DNA of 64,000 nt, taken from the NCBI RefSeq assembly GCF_009805705.1, contig NZ_VSMB01000001.1:1-64000 (forward strand), written 5' to 3'. This DNA comes from Ruania rhizosphaerae. GTDB taxonomy: Bacteria; Actinomycetota; Actinomycetes; Actinomycetales; Beutenbergiaceae. The position numbers and the translations under genes were made by a program. Each line of letters starts with the position of its first letter. Position 1 is the stretch's first letter. Below the pieces are notes generated by a model that saw only the letters and a program-made list of their open reading frames with translations, was not told the DNA's origin and searched no databases. Below, one piece after another: positions 53,983 to 61,762 of this stretch.

Positions 53983-54369
53983 ATGCCTCTCTCTGCCGCT
54001 CGCTTCAGCACCGGTGGTGCGACGACGGCCTCCCTGGAGCTGCCGGCCGCCACCCTGACCCACACCGCTGCTGTCGCACGGCTGGGGCACGCCTTGTCCG
54101 ACCACACCCGCACCCGCATCCTGCTTGCTCTCCGGGAAGCCCCGGCCTGCCCGTCCGACCTGGCCGGGGCACTGGGCGTCTCCCGGCAGGTGATGTCCAA
54201 CCAGCTCTCCTGTCTGCGCGGATGCGGGCTGGTGGAGTCGGTGAAGGAAGGCCGTCGCACCTGGTACCGCCTGGCCGACGACTCCCTCGGGCCGGCGCTG
54301 GACGGGCTCCTCTCCCTCACCCTCGCCGTCGACCCGGACTGCTGCGGACCGGAGTGCACCTGCTCATGA
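53983..54369 (+). CDS. ArsR/SmtB-family metal-responsive repressor
   Basis: 128 residues. Winged helix: ARLGHALSDHTRTRILLAL, ACPSDLAGALGVSRQVMSNQ, LSCLRGCGLVESVKEGRRTW. Cysteines at the recognition helix (ACPSD, SCLRGCG) and a C-terminal DPDCCGPECTCS cluster are placed for Cd/Pb/Zn-type sensing as in CmtR and CadC relatives. It overlaps the CDF transporter gene by 4 bases, so it should regulate metal efflux. No ribosome site precedes the ATG; the promoter predicts a leaderless mRNA. Confidence 0.88.
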   Translation: MPLSAARFSTGGATTASLELPAATLTHTAAVARLGHALSDHTRTRILLALREAPACPSDLAGALGVSRQVMSNQLSCLRGCGLVESVKEGRRTWYRLADDSLGPALDGLLSLTLAVDPDCCGPECTCS

Positions 54370-55064
54370 CCTCCCTCCCCCTCACCCCTCACCCGCTCGA
54401 CGCGGCCCGGCGCTCGATCCTGGAGCGCCGCATCCGCTGGATCGTGACCGCGACCATCACCTACAACGTGATCGAGGCGATCGTCGCGATCACCGCCGGC
54501 CGCATCGCCTCCTCCGCGGCGCTCGTGGGCTTCGGACTGGACTCGACGGTCGAGGTGCTCTCCGCCGCGGCCGTGGCCTGGCAGTTCCGCGCCCCCGACC
54601 CCGAGGCCCGCGAGCGCATTGCGCTACGAGTGATCGCCTTCTCGTTCTTCGGCCTCGCCCTGTTCGTCACGATCGATGCGGTCCGCAGCCTGCTCGGTGC
54701 GGCCGAGCCGGAGCATTCGACGGTCGGGATCGTGCTCGCCGCCGTGAGCCTGGCGATCATGCCGCTGCTGTCCTGGTTCGAACGTCGCACCGGTCGCGAA
54801 CTCGGCTCAGCGTCCGCTGTGGCCGACTCCAAGCAGACTCTGCTGTGCACCTACCTCTCGGCGGTGCTGCTGGCGGGCCTGCTCCTCAACTCCCTGTTCG
54901 GCTGGACCTGGGCCGATCCGCTGGCAGCCCTGGTCATCGCCGGTGTGGCTGTCAAGGAGGGTGTGGAGGCCTGGCGCGGTGACGCCTGCTGCCACGTCCC
55001 CGCGAGCGCGCTGACTCATGCCGACCACACCACCGGCTGCGCCGACGGGTGCTGCACGGACTAG
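54366..55064 (+). CDS. Cation diffusion facilitator-type metal exporter
   Basis: 232 residues, a compact CDF-like transporter with five or six helices. Helix 2 and 5 metal sites are suggested by the GFGLDSTVEVLS and VADSKQTLLCTYLSAVL segments (D in place of the usual HxxxD partners). It ends in a Cys/His-rich tail (CCHVPASALTHADHTTGC, then ADGCC) likely to bind metal. No long cytoplasmic C-terminal domain is present, unlike classic CDF proteins. Translationally coupled to the ArsR repressor. Confidence 0.85.
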   Translation: MTSLPLTPHPLDAARRSILERRIRWIVTATITYNVIEAIVAITAGRIASSAALVGFGLDSTVEVLSAAAVAWQFRAPDPEARERIALRVIAFSFFGLALFVTIDAVRSLLGAAEPEHSTVGIVLAAVSLAIMPLLSWFERRTGRELGSASAVADSKQTLLCTYLSAVLLAGLLLNSLFGWTWADPLAALVIAGVAVKEGVEAWRGDACCHVPASALTHADHTTGCADGCCTD

Positions 55065-55172
55065 GAGATCGTCGCGTCGACATCTCGCGGACGACACCCC
55101 ACCCGGCGCGTCCAGGCACTCCCCTCACCCGCGTGGCCACTCACCACCGTGAGTCCGGCAGACTGACCTGCG

Positions 55173-56321
55173 ATGACAACTCTGGACGCAGACCTCGCCG
55201 TTCTCGGTCTCGGCGCCGCGGGCAGCTCCGCCCTGTGGCGCTCCGCCGCACGCGGCGCCGACGTGATCGGCTTCGAGCAGCACACCCCCGGCCATCCACA
55301 CGGCTCCTCGCACGGACACAGCCGACTGTTTCGCACCGCACTGGTGGAGGGCCCGCAGTACGTCGCCCTCGCCCAGCACGCCCTCGGCTTGTGGCGAGAG
55401 CTCGAGCAGACCGACGGCACCGAGCTCCTCAGCCTCTGCGGCGGGATCTTCCTCGGGCCCACCAACGGCCGCCTCCTGCCGCCCATCCTGGAGACCATCG
55501 AGGCGCACGATCTGCCGCACGAACGCCTCACCGCCGCACAGATCCGGTCCGCCTACCCCCACCACACCATCGAGGACGCCACCGCGGGAATCCGCGATCC
55601 TGGTACTGGGGTGCTGCGCTCCGAGGCGGGCATCCGCGCGGCGGTAAGCGCCGCCGTCGGGAAGGGGGCCCGGGTGCGCACCGGCGAACGGATCCTGGCC
55701 GTGGAACCTTGCGACCACGGGGTCGAGGTGCGTAGCAGCGGGCCCGAGGGCGAACGCACGTGGCGGTTCGGCCGCGTGATCATGGCCACCGGCGCCTGGA
55801 CGGCGGGGCTGCTACCCGACCTGAGCGTCCCGATGCAGGTGCGGCGCACGCTGCTGACCTGGTTCGGCGCACCGGACGCCGAGCAGTTCGGGCCGGGCAG
55901 TTTCGGGGTGTTCCTGCACGAGGCCGACGGGTACCTTGCCTGGGGCGCCCCTGCCCTGGAGGGGTACGGCGTCAAGGTGGGCCTGCACGACCTGCCGGCC
56001 CCCGCCGTCGCGGACCCTGGCCAGAACCCGCTCGAGGTGGACCCGGCGGAGTGGGCCGAGGTGGCAGCGTGGGTGTCCCGGCGCCTCCCCGCGCTGGACG
56101 CCGACGACGTGCGCGCCGAGGGGTGCATGTACACCCACACCCCGGACGAGGCCTTCAGCATCGGCATCCCCGAGGACTACCCCGGGGTGGTGCTCGCGGC
56201 CGCGTGCTCCGGGCACGGGTTCAAGCACGCGACGGCGGTCGGTGACGTGGCCGCTGCCCTCGCCGTGGACGAGGAGCCGGCCGTGGATCTGGCGCCGTTC
56301 TCCCCGGACCGTTTCGGCTGA
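55173..56321 (+). CDS. solA: N-methyl-L-tryptophan oxidase/monomeric sarcosine oxidase-like flavoprotein
   Basis: 382 residues. The FAD-binding motif ADLAVLGLGAAGSSALWRSA opens the protein, followed by the GxxHGxSR-like PHGSSHGHSRLFRTA segment of SolA/MSOX. A C-terminal EGCMYTHTPDEAFSIG and CSGHGFKHATAVGD block completes it; the conserved Cys of this block (ACSGHGFKH) is the covalent FAD attachment site in MSOX. It should oxidise N-methyl amino acids, giving formaldehyde and peroxide. Single gene, closed by a strong hairpin. Confidence 0.87.
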   Translation: MTTLDADLAVLGLGAAGSSALWRSAARGADVIGFEQHTPGHPHGSSHGHSRLFRTALVEGPQYVALAQHALGLWRELEQTDGTELLSLCGGIFLGPTNGRLLPPILETIEAHDLPHERLTAAQIRSAYPHHTIEDATAGIRDPGTGVLRSEAGIRAAVSAAVGKGARVRTGERILAVEPCDHGVEVRSSGPEGERTWRFGRVIMATGAWTAGLLPDLSVPMQVRRTLLTWFGAPDAEQFGPGSFGVFLHEADGYLAWGAPALEGYGVKVGLHDLPAPAVADPGQNPLEVDPAEWAEVAAWVSRRLPALDADDVRAEGCMYTHTPDEAFSIGIPEDYPGVVLAAACSGHGFKHATAVGDVAAALAVDEEPAVDLAPFSPDRFG

Positions 56322-56333
56322 CGAAGCGCCAGG

Positions 56334-56367
56334 TGTGGTCCGTGCCTGGGGGCTGGCACGGACCACA
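56334..56367. terminator. Bidirectional terminator between solA-like and thiQ-like genes
   Basis: Perfect 13-bp stem, TGTGGTCCGTGCC with GGCACGGACCACA, loop 8 bases, placed midway in a 55-base convergent gap. Confidence 0.8.
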
Positions 56368-56376
56368 ACTGGCAGG

Positions 56377-57351
56377 TCAGAGCACGACGACGGAGCCCGG
56401 CTCGATCCGCAGCCTCACCTGCGCACCAGGTTCCGGTGCGGCAGCGCCCGCCACGGCGGTCACCTCACCCCAGCCGGGCACCTGCACCCGGACCGTGGAC
56501 CGGCCCCGGGCGAACCCGGTGGCGACCACGCGACCGGCCGGCCCGTCGCCGTCCGCAGCACCTGCGTCCGGTTCCACCACGAGCGCGCCCGGCCCGAGAC
56601 CGAGCGCGCGCCCATCGTGCTCGACGACCACGAAACCAAGAAACTGTGCGACCGCGGCATCGGCCGGCGCCGCCCACAGCTCCGCCGGAGTGCCGACCTG
56701 CACGAGCCTGCCCCGCCGCATCACGGCCACCCGGTCGGCCACGGCGAAGGCCTCGTCGTGGTCATGCGTCACGTACAGCGCGGTGGTGGAGGTCTCGGTG
56801 AGAATACGCCGCAGCTCCACCGACAGACTCTCGCGCAGCTCGCGGTCGAGCGCCGAGAGCGGCTCATCGAGTAGCAGTAGCCGGGGCCGCGGCGCCAGTG
56901 CCCGGGCCAGTGCCACCCGCTGCTGCTCCCCTCCCGAGAGTGAGGCCACCGCACGGTCGCCGAAGCCGTCCAGCCCGACCATGTCGAGCAGTTCACGCAC
57001 CCGCACGGTCCGCTCTGCCCGGGCCACCCGCTCCATCCGCAGCCCGAACTCCACGTTGCCCGCGACATCCCGGTGTGGAAACAGCTGCCCGTCCTGGAAC
57101 ATCAGCCCGAACCCACGCCGGTGCACCGGTTCGCCGCTCACGTCGGCGCCGTCCCATCGCACGTCCCCGCCGGTCAGCGGCTCCAGACCCGCGACGGCCC
57201 GCAGGAGAGAGGACTTCCCACACCCGGAGGGGCCGAGCACGGCGACCACCTCACCGGTGGCCACGTGCAGGTCCACCCCGGCGACCGCCGTCGTGGGGCC
57301 ATACGCCACCCGGGCACCGCGCACACTCAGGCCACTGGACTCACCACTCAC
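56377..57351 (-). CDS. thiQ: Thiamine ABC transporter ATP-binding protein
   Basis: 324 residues. ABC motifs: Walker A GPSGCGKSS (about 40-48), Q-loop MFQDGQLFPH, signature LSGGEQQRVALARAL, Walker B LLLLDEPLSALD, switch VTHDHDEA. A C-terminal TOBE-like extension (GRVVATGFARGRSTVRVQVP) is present, as in iron/thiamine/sulfate importers. The specificity follows from the binding protein and the TPP riboswitch of the same operon. GTG start overlaps the permease gene by 11 bases. Confidence 0.9.
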   Translation of the reverse strand: MSGESSGLSVRGARVAYGPTTAVAGVDLHVATGEVVAVLGPSGCGKSSLLRAVAGLEPLTGGDVRWDGADVSGEPVHRRGFGLMFQDGQLFPHRDVAGNVEFGLRMERVARAERTVRVRELLDMVGLDGFGDRAVASLSGGEQQRVALARALAPRPRLLLLDEPLSALDRELRESLSVELRRILTETSTTALYVTHDHDEAFAVADRVAVMRRGRLVQVGTPAELWAAPADAAVAQFLGFVVVEHDGRALGLGPGALVVEPDAGAADGDGPAGRVVATGFARGRSTVRVQVPGWGEVTAVAGAAAPEPGAQVRLRIEPGSVVVL

Positions 57352-59278
57352 CGGCCCGCTCCCCTCGTAGTCGTTCCGCCAACCCCATCACTCCTGCGGT
57401 CAGCAGCGCCAGCACCACCGAGGCCGCGAGCGCCATCCCGTAGTTCTCCGCCCCGGGTTGCCCGATGAGGCGGAAGATGACCACGGGCAGGGTGGGCCGA
57501 TCAGGGCGGGAGAGGAACGCCGTCGCGCCGAACTCCCCGAGCGATACCGCGAAGGCGAACCCGATGGCCAGCCCCATCGATCGGATCAGGAACGGCAGCT
57601 CGACGGCGGCCAGCACCCGGGCCGGGGAGGCGCCCAGCACGGTGGCGACCTCACGGAGGCGGGGGTCGATCGCGCGCAGCACCGGCAGCACGGTCCGCAC
57701 CACCAGCGGCAGCGCCACGATCGCCTGCGCGATCGGGATGAGCACCGGGGAGGAGCGCAGGTCCAGCGGCGGGGCGTCGAGGGTGATGAGGAAGCCGAAG
57801 CCCACGGTCACCGCCGATACCCCGAGCGGGAGCATGACGAGGGAGTCCATCCACCCGATCGCCTGGCGGGCGGCCGGGTGCCGGGGGCGGCGGGAGAGCA
57901 CCAGGGCCACCAGCACCCCCATCACGACGGCCAGCACCGTGGCATCGACGGCGATGCGCAGCGAGTTGAAGGCCGCCTCCCATACGGTCACCGTGAGTGC
58001 GTTGTCACCGCCGGTGGTGCCCAGCGCCACATAGTTGCCCAGGCCCCAGCCCGACGGCGTACGCAGTGACCTGATCAGCAAGGTCCCCAAGGGCAGCAGC
58101 ACCAGGACGCCGACGACGACGGCGGTCACCGCGGCCGGCAGCAGGTCGGCTCCGGCCCTCCAGGGGCCGAACTTTCGCCCCTTGAAGCCGAGTTGCCCCG
58201 AATTTCGGGCCCTTGAAGCCGGCTGGGTCGACTGGAGCCGTAGAGCGCGCTCACGGCGGGCGCGGGCCTGCGCGAACAGAGCCAGCGATCCGGCCACCAC
58301 CACCAGCTGCATCACCGAGAGCACAGCCGCGGCGCGCAGGTCGAGGAACTGAGTCGTCTGGATCCAGATCTCGGTCTCGATCGTGCCGAACTGGATCCCG
58401 CCGAGCACGAGCACCACCCCGAACGCGGTGGCGCAGAACAGGAACACGACCGAGGCCGCCGAGGCGATCGCGGGGGTGAGCGCCGGGAGGGTGACGGTGA
58501 GGAACGCCCGGGCCGGGGAGGCTCCCAGGGCGCGGGCGGCCTGCTCGGTGCGGGGATCCAGCCGTTCCCACATCCCGCCGACCGTGCGGACCACGACGGC
58601 GTAATTGAAGAACACCAACGCCAGGATGATCGCGGTGAAGGTGCCGTCCAGTCCGAGGAAGCCGAGCGGGCCGGAGTCGGCGAGCAGCGTGCGGAACGCC
58701 ACGCCCACCACCACGGTCGGCAGCACGAAGGGGATGGTCACGACTGCGCGGACAATGCGCTGACCTGGGAAGGTGCAGCGGTAGAGCACGTAGGCGCCGG
58801 GGATGCCTAGCAGCACCGCTCCGGTCGTGCCGAGTACGGCCTGGGTGAGGGTGAGGCGGACGATCCGCCAGGTCCGCGGCCGGGCGAAGACCTCGGCGAA
58901 GCCACCCAGGTCGAGAATCCCGTCCGTGACGAAGCCGCGGCCGATCAGGGAGGCGACCGGGTAGGCGAAGAATACCCCGAGGAAGGTCAGCGGGACCGCT
59001 GCGACTAGGATCCAGAGCAGGGTGCGGGTGAGACCGAGACCCGGTCGCCCGGTGCCACGCCCTCGACCGCGCCCTCCGGCGTGGCCACTGGCGTCCCTGC
59101 GTCCACTGCCGCCCGTGCCGCCCCCACCGGGGGTGAGGTTGACGTCGGTTATGGCGTCATAACCGACGTCAACTTCACCCCCGGTGACCTGAGGGGCGGT
59201 GGGGTCCGTCGGGACGGCCGGGGCATCGGCTTCCGGCTGACCGGATCGCGCCCGGCTCACCCGGCTCACCCGGCTCAC
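57341..59278 (-). CDS. thiP: Thiamine ABC transporter permease, fused tandem permease
   Basis: 645 residues (656 if a GTG at 59311 is used; the GTG at 59278 overlaps the thiB stop as GTGA, as at other junctions here). Two permease halves of about six helices each carry EAA loops (EQAARALGASPARAFLTVTL; REVATVLGASPARVLAAVEL). The Gly/Arg-rich cytoplasmic N-terminus of about 85 residues is unusual. It contains a 62-bp palindromic insertion in frame. The linker between the halves (NSGQLGFKGRKFG) carries a second repeat-like insertion. Confidence 0.88.
   Translation of the reverse strand: MSRVSRVSRARSGQPEADAPAVPTDPTAPQVTGGEVDVGYDAITDVNLTPGGGGTGGSGRRDASGHAGGRGRGRGTGRPGLGLTRTLLWILVAAVPLTFLGVFFAYPVASLIGRGFVTDGILDLGGFAEVFARPRTWRIVRLTLTQAVLGTTGAVLLGIPGAYVLYRCTFPGQRIVRAVVTIPFVLPTVVVGVAFRTLLADSGPLGFLGLDGTFTAIILALVFFNYAVVVRTVGGMWERLDPRTEQAARALGASPARAFLTVTLPALTPAIASAASVVFLFCATAFGVVLVLGGIQFGTIETEIWIQTTQFLDLRAAAVLSVMQLVVVAGSLALFAQARARRERALRLQSTQPASRARNSGQLGFKGRKFGPWRAGADLLPAAVTAVVVGVLVLLPLGTLLIRSLRTPSGWGLGNYVALGTTGGDNALTVTVWEAAFNSLRIAVDATVLAVVMGVLVALVLSRRPRHPAARQAIGWMDSLVMLPLGVSAVTVGFGFLITLDAPPLDLRSSPVLIPIAQAIVALPLVVRTVLPVLRAIDPRLREVATVLGASPARVLAAVELPFLIRSMGLAIGFAFAVSLGEFGATAFLSRPDRPTLPVVIFRLIGQPGAENYGMALAASVVLALLTAGVMGLAERLRGERAGEW
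58165..58230. repeat. Direct-repeat insertion in the permease linker
   Basis: Two copies of a degenerate unit, GAACTTTCGCCCCTTGAAG and GAATTTCGGGCCCTTGAAG, followed by CCG, lie about 36 bases apart inside the loop joining the two permease halves. The frame stays open. Confidence 0.55.
59125..59186. repeat. 62-bp palindromic element within thiP
   Basis: Arms of 29 bp (59125-59153 and 59158-59186) with one mismatch and a 4-base loop. It encodes a GGEVDVGYDAITDVNLTPGG segment of the non-conserved N-terminus. Size, symmetry and in-frame location suggest a small mobile palindromic repeat. Confidence 0.8.
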
Positions 59279-60432
59279 CCGATGACTGTCGCCGTCCATG
59301 CCTCGATCCACTCGTCACGGTGGGCGTCGATCTCCGCCGGGTCCACCTCGTGCGGGTCATCGGCAAGCGGGGCGAACTGCGTCCAGGACTCCGGCAACTC
59401 GACCTCGTCGCTGACCGGGTAGACGTACATCTGCTCCGGGATGTCGGCCTGCACCTCATCGGAGAGCAGGAAGTCGATGAACGCCTGACCGCCCTCGGGA
59501 TTGGCCGCACCGGAGATGACCCCGGCGTACTCGATCTGCCGGAAGCAGGTGTCCAGCAGCGCGCCGGTGGGCGCCTCGCTCTCTCCCTCGCCCACCTCGA
59601 AGGCCGGGGAGGTGGAGTAGGAGAGCACGACCGGCCGGTCACCCTCACCGGTGGAACCGGAGAAGTCGACCGAGTAGGCGTCCGACCATCCGTCCACCAC
59701 CTTCAGCCCGTTGTCGGCCAGACCCTCCCAGTACTCGAGCCACCCTTCCTCGCCGAATGCCCCGACCGTGGCGAGCAGGAAGGCCAGGCCGGGGGACGAC
59801 GTCGCCGGGTTGGTCACGACCAGCAGGTCCTCGTACTGCGGATCGAGCAGATCCTCGAAGGACTCCGGCTGGGGGATGCCCGCCTCGGCGAACCACTCGT
59901 GGTCGACGTTGAGGCACACGTCACCGATGTCGATCGGGGTGAGGGCGTCGGAATCGCCGGCCAGGTACCGCTCGGCACTCGCAGGCAGCGCTGGCGAGGT
60001 GTAGGGCTCGAACACCCTGGCGTCGATGGCGCGGCTCGCGAAGGAGTTGTCCACCCCGTAGGCCACATCCCCGAGCGGGGAGTCGGTGGTGAGGATGAGC
60101 TGGTTCACCAGGGCGCCGCCGTCGCCGGGAGCGCTGAGCTCGACCGTGTACCCGGACTCGGCCTCGAAGTCGGCGATCAGATCCTCCGAGACGTGGAAGG
60201 AGTCGTGGGTGACGACCTGCACCACACCCGACCCTGCGCCGTCGGACGTGCCGGAATCCGCGTCGTTCTCGGAGCCGGTCCCGATCACCGAGCACCCGGC
60301 CAGGGCGAGCGCCATGAACCCGGCTCCTCCAGCGAGCCCAACCCGCTTCCGGCCGGACGCTGAGTTGTGCGGCGTGGGTGGGCCCGAACGTCGCAGCAGC
60401 CGGCATTCGGCGTGGTGAATGGTGGTGGTCAT
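59275..60432 (-). CDS. thiB: Thiamine ABC transporter substrate-binding lipoprotein
   Basis: 385 residues. Signal peptide with lipobox ALALAGCSV, then a TbpA-type binding protein: VVQVVTHDSFHVSEDLIADF, GALVNQLILTTDSPLGDVAYGVDNSF, LTPIDIGDVCLNVDHEWF, DLLDPQYEDLLVVTNPATSSPGLAFLLATV, PVVLSYSTSPAF, FRQIEYAGVISGA and a C-terminal FIDFLLSDEVQADIPEQMYVYPV. The second of two ATG codons (60432) has AGGAGG at good spacing. First gene of thiBPQ, behind a TPP riboswitch. Confidence 0.92.
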   Translation of the reverse strand: MTTTIHHAECRLLRRSGPPTPHNSASGRKRVGLAGGAGFMALALAGCSVIGTGSENDADSGTSDGAGSGVVQVVTHDSFHVSEDLIADFEAESGYTVELSAPGDGGALVNQLILTTDSPLGDVAYGVDNSFASRAIDARVFEPYTSPALPASAERYLAGDSDALTPIDIGDVCLNVDHEWFAEAGIPQPESFEDLLDPQYEDLLVVTNPATSSPGLAFLLATVGAFGEEGWLEYWEGLADNGLKVVDGWSDAYSVDFSGSTGEGDRPVVLSYSTSPAFEVGEGESEAPTGALLDTCFRQIEYAGVISGAANPEGGQAFIDFLLSDEVQADIPEQMYVYPVSDEVELPESWTQFAPLADDPHEVDPAEIDAHRDEWIEAWTATVIG

Positions 60433-60437
60433 CATGT

Positions 60438-60457
60438 CCTCCTCAATTCAAAGGAGG
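60438..60457 (-). promoter_or_regulatory. Shine-Dalgarno-sequestering hairpin of the TPP riboswitch
   Basis: In the mRNA CCUCCU (60452-60457) can pair over 6 bp with AGGAGG (60438-60443), the thiB ribosome site. The loop is 8 bases. This is the likely expression platform, giving translational control. Confidence 0.65.
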
Positions 60458-60471
60458 GGTAAAGAGAGAAG

Positions 60472-60560
60472 CTCGACTTCCTTCGCCGGTGCTAACCGGA
60501 GCAGGTTCGAGGGTCTGCGGCTGTCCGCACTCTCAGCGCCCGAGGCGCTCCCCTGTCGTG
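60472..60560 (-). promoter_or_regulatory. TPP riboswitch (THI element)
   Basis: Reverse strand. Conserved THI blocks occur in order: GGGGAGC, CTGAGAGTGCGG, GACCCTCGAACCTG, GGTTAGCACCGGCGAAGGAAG. The aptamer ends about 40 bases upstream of the thiamine-binding lipoprotein start, so thiamine pyrophosphate should repress thiBPQ. Confidence 0.93.
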
Positions 60561-60671
60561 TGGCCTCACAGTACACCTCCGGGCGCCACATCCCTGCCGC
60601 CGGCATTCCCCGCTCCCGACGGCGCAGAGCGGCTAGGCTGGACCGGCAGCACCCGATCTCAGGAGCCGAGC

Positions 60672-60929
60672 ATGAACATCTCGAAGCTGGTCACCACGCT
60701 GGCCGCCATCGCCGCCGGTATCGCCGCGAACAAGCTGCTCACCATGGGGTGGAAGGCTGCGACCGGCCACGAGCCGCCCACCGGCGACGCCGATGACGGT
60801 GAGATCAGCCTCGGTGAGCTCGTCGTCTTCGCTGCCGTCAGCGGGGCGGTGGTGACGTTCGCGCGCACCTTCGCCACCCGTGGGGCGAAGAAGTGGCTCG
60901 AGAGCGGGGACGTGCCGGAGAAGAAGTAG
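60672..60929 (+). CDS. DUF4235 small membrane protein
   Basis: 85 residues. DUF4235 pattern: MNISKLVTTLAAIAAGIAAN, KLLTMGWKAATGHEPP, then the acidic DADDGEISLGELVVFAAVSG and the helix AVVTFARTFATRGAKKWLES. Two hydrophobic helices. AGGAG site five bases before the ATG. Function unknown; common in actinobacteria. Confidence 0.88.
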   Translation: MNISKLVTTLAAIAAGIAANKLLTMGWKAATGHEPPTGDADDGEISLGELVVFAAVSGAVVTFARTFATRGAKKWLESGDVPEKK

Positions 60930-61055
60930 GCGCGAGCACACGGCCCGATCGGGTGGACACAGGTTCCGGGTACCGACATAGGGTGGAACTCGGGTCCTCA
61001 CCGGGAACCTGGGTCCTCACCGGTACCCTTCGTTACTCGGTCCCCTGCGCTCCGT

Positions 61056-61412
61056 TCACGACTCCTTCCGCAAGCGCGCCCGCTCCAGATCCTCGGTGAG
61101 TTCATCCCGTACCAGCAGGTCCGAGCGCACCTTTCCGGTGCGATACCCGGCACGGCCCACCATGTGCGCGGCCACCGGCGCCGTCAGCAGTTGGAAGACC
61201 ACCACCAGCACCAGTTTCCAGGTGAGCTGACTCGATCCGAGCCCAAACGCGAGCCCGGCCATCAGCAGCATCAGGCCGAGTACCTGCGGCTTGGTGGCGG
61301 CATGCATCCGCGCCAGCATGTCCGGGAAGCGCGCCACGCCGATGGCGGCGACGAGGGTGAGCAGGCAGCCCGCGATCAGGCATACCGACGCGGCGATCAT
61401 CATCGCGTTCAC
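61056..61412 (-). CDS. mnhG: Na+/H+ antiporter (Mrp) subunit G
   Basis: 118 residues with three helices: MMIAASVCLIAGCLLTLVAA, the ARFPDMLARMHAATKPQVLG motif typical of MnhG, and LVLVVVFQLLTAPVAAHMVG. A charged tail follows. GTG 61412 has GGGGGAGGA upstream and overlaps the mnhF stop by 4 bases. Part of the multi-subunit Mrp cation/proton antiporter. Confidence 0.92.
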   Translation of the reverse strand: MNAMMIAASVCLIAGCLLTLVAAIGVARFPDMLARMHAATKPQVLGLMLLMAGLAFGLGSSQLTWKLVLVVVFQLLTAPVAAHMVGRAGYRTGKVRSDLLVRDELTEDLERARLRKES

Positions 61413-61762
61413 CGGCTGTCCTCCCCCATCGACTCCTCGTCCTCGAGCTCGGCCGCCTCTGCTGCTGCCGCCTCGGCCTCGGTGAGGATCCGGCGCTCCT
61501 CCTCCGGTTCCGACGCCGCGAACCGCGCCAACGTCACGGCACCCACGAAGCCGACCAACGCGAGCACCATCAGCACCAGCACCAGGTCCTCCCGCCCGAA
61601 CCACAGCGAGACCAGCGCCAGGCAGCCGATCAGAGTGGAGACCAGCACGTCGAGGGCGACCACCCGATCGAGCATGCTGGGCCCCTTCTCCACCCGGTAC
61701 AGGGTCACGACCGCAGCCGCGGTCAGCAGCGCGGCACACACCGCCATCACCACTGGGCTCAT
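61409..61762 (-). CDS. mnhF: Na+/H+ antiporter (Mrp) subunit F
   Basis: 117 residues. MnhF features: helix 1 VVMAVCAALLTAAAVVTLYR, the GPSMLDRVVALDVLVSTLIG motif, and helix LVLVLMVLALVGFVGAVTLA. An Ala/Glu-rich C-terminal extension of about 40 residues is longer than usual. Overlaps mnhE by 4 bases. Confidence 0.92.
   Translation of the reverse strand: MSPVVMAVCAALLTAAAVVTLYRVEKGPSMLDRVVALDVLVSTLIGCLALVSLWFGREDLVLVLMVLALVGFVGAVTLARFAASEPEEERRILTEAEAAAAEAAELEDEESMGEDSR

Noticed and set aside
60960-61030. GGGTACCG/CGGTACCC dyad and GGGTCCTCACCGG direct repeats
   Set aside because: Imperfect and far apart in a convergent gap; could act as a terminator but no stable single stem is evident, so it was not listed as a feature.
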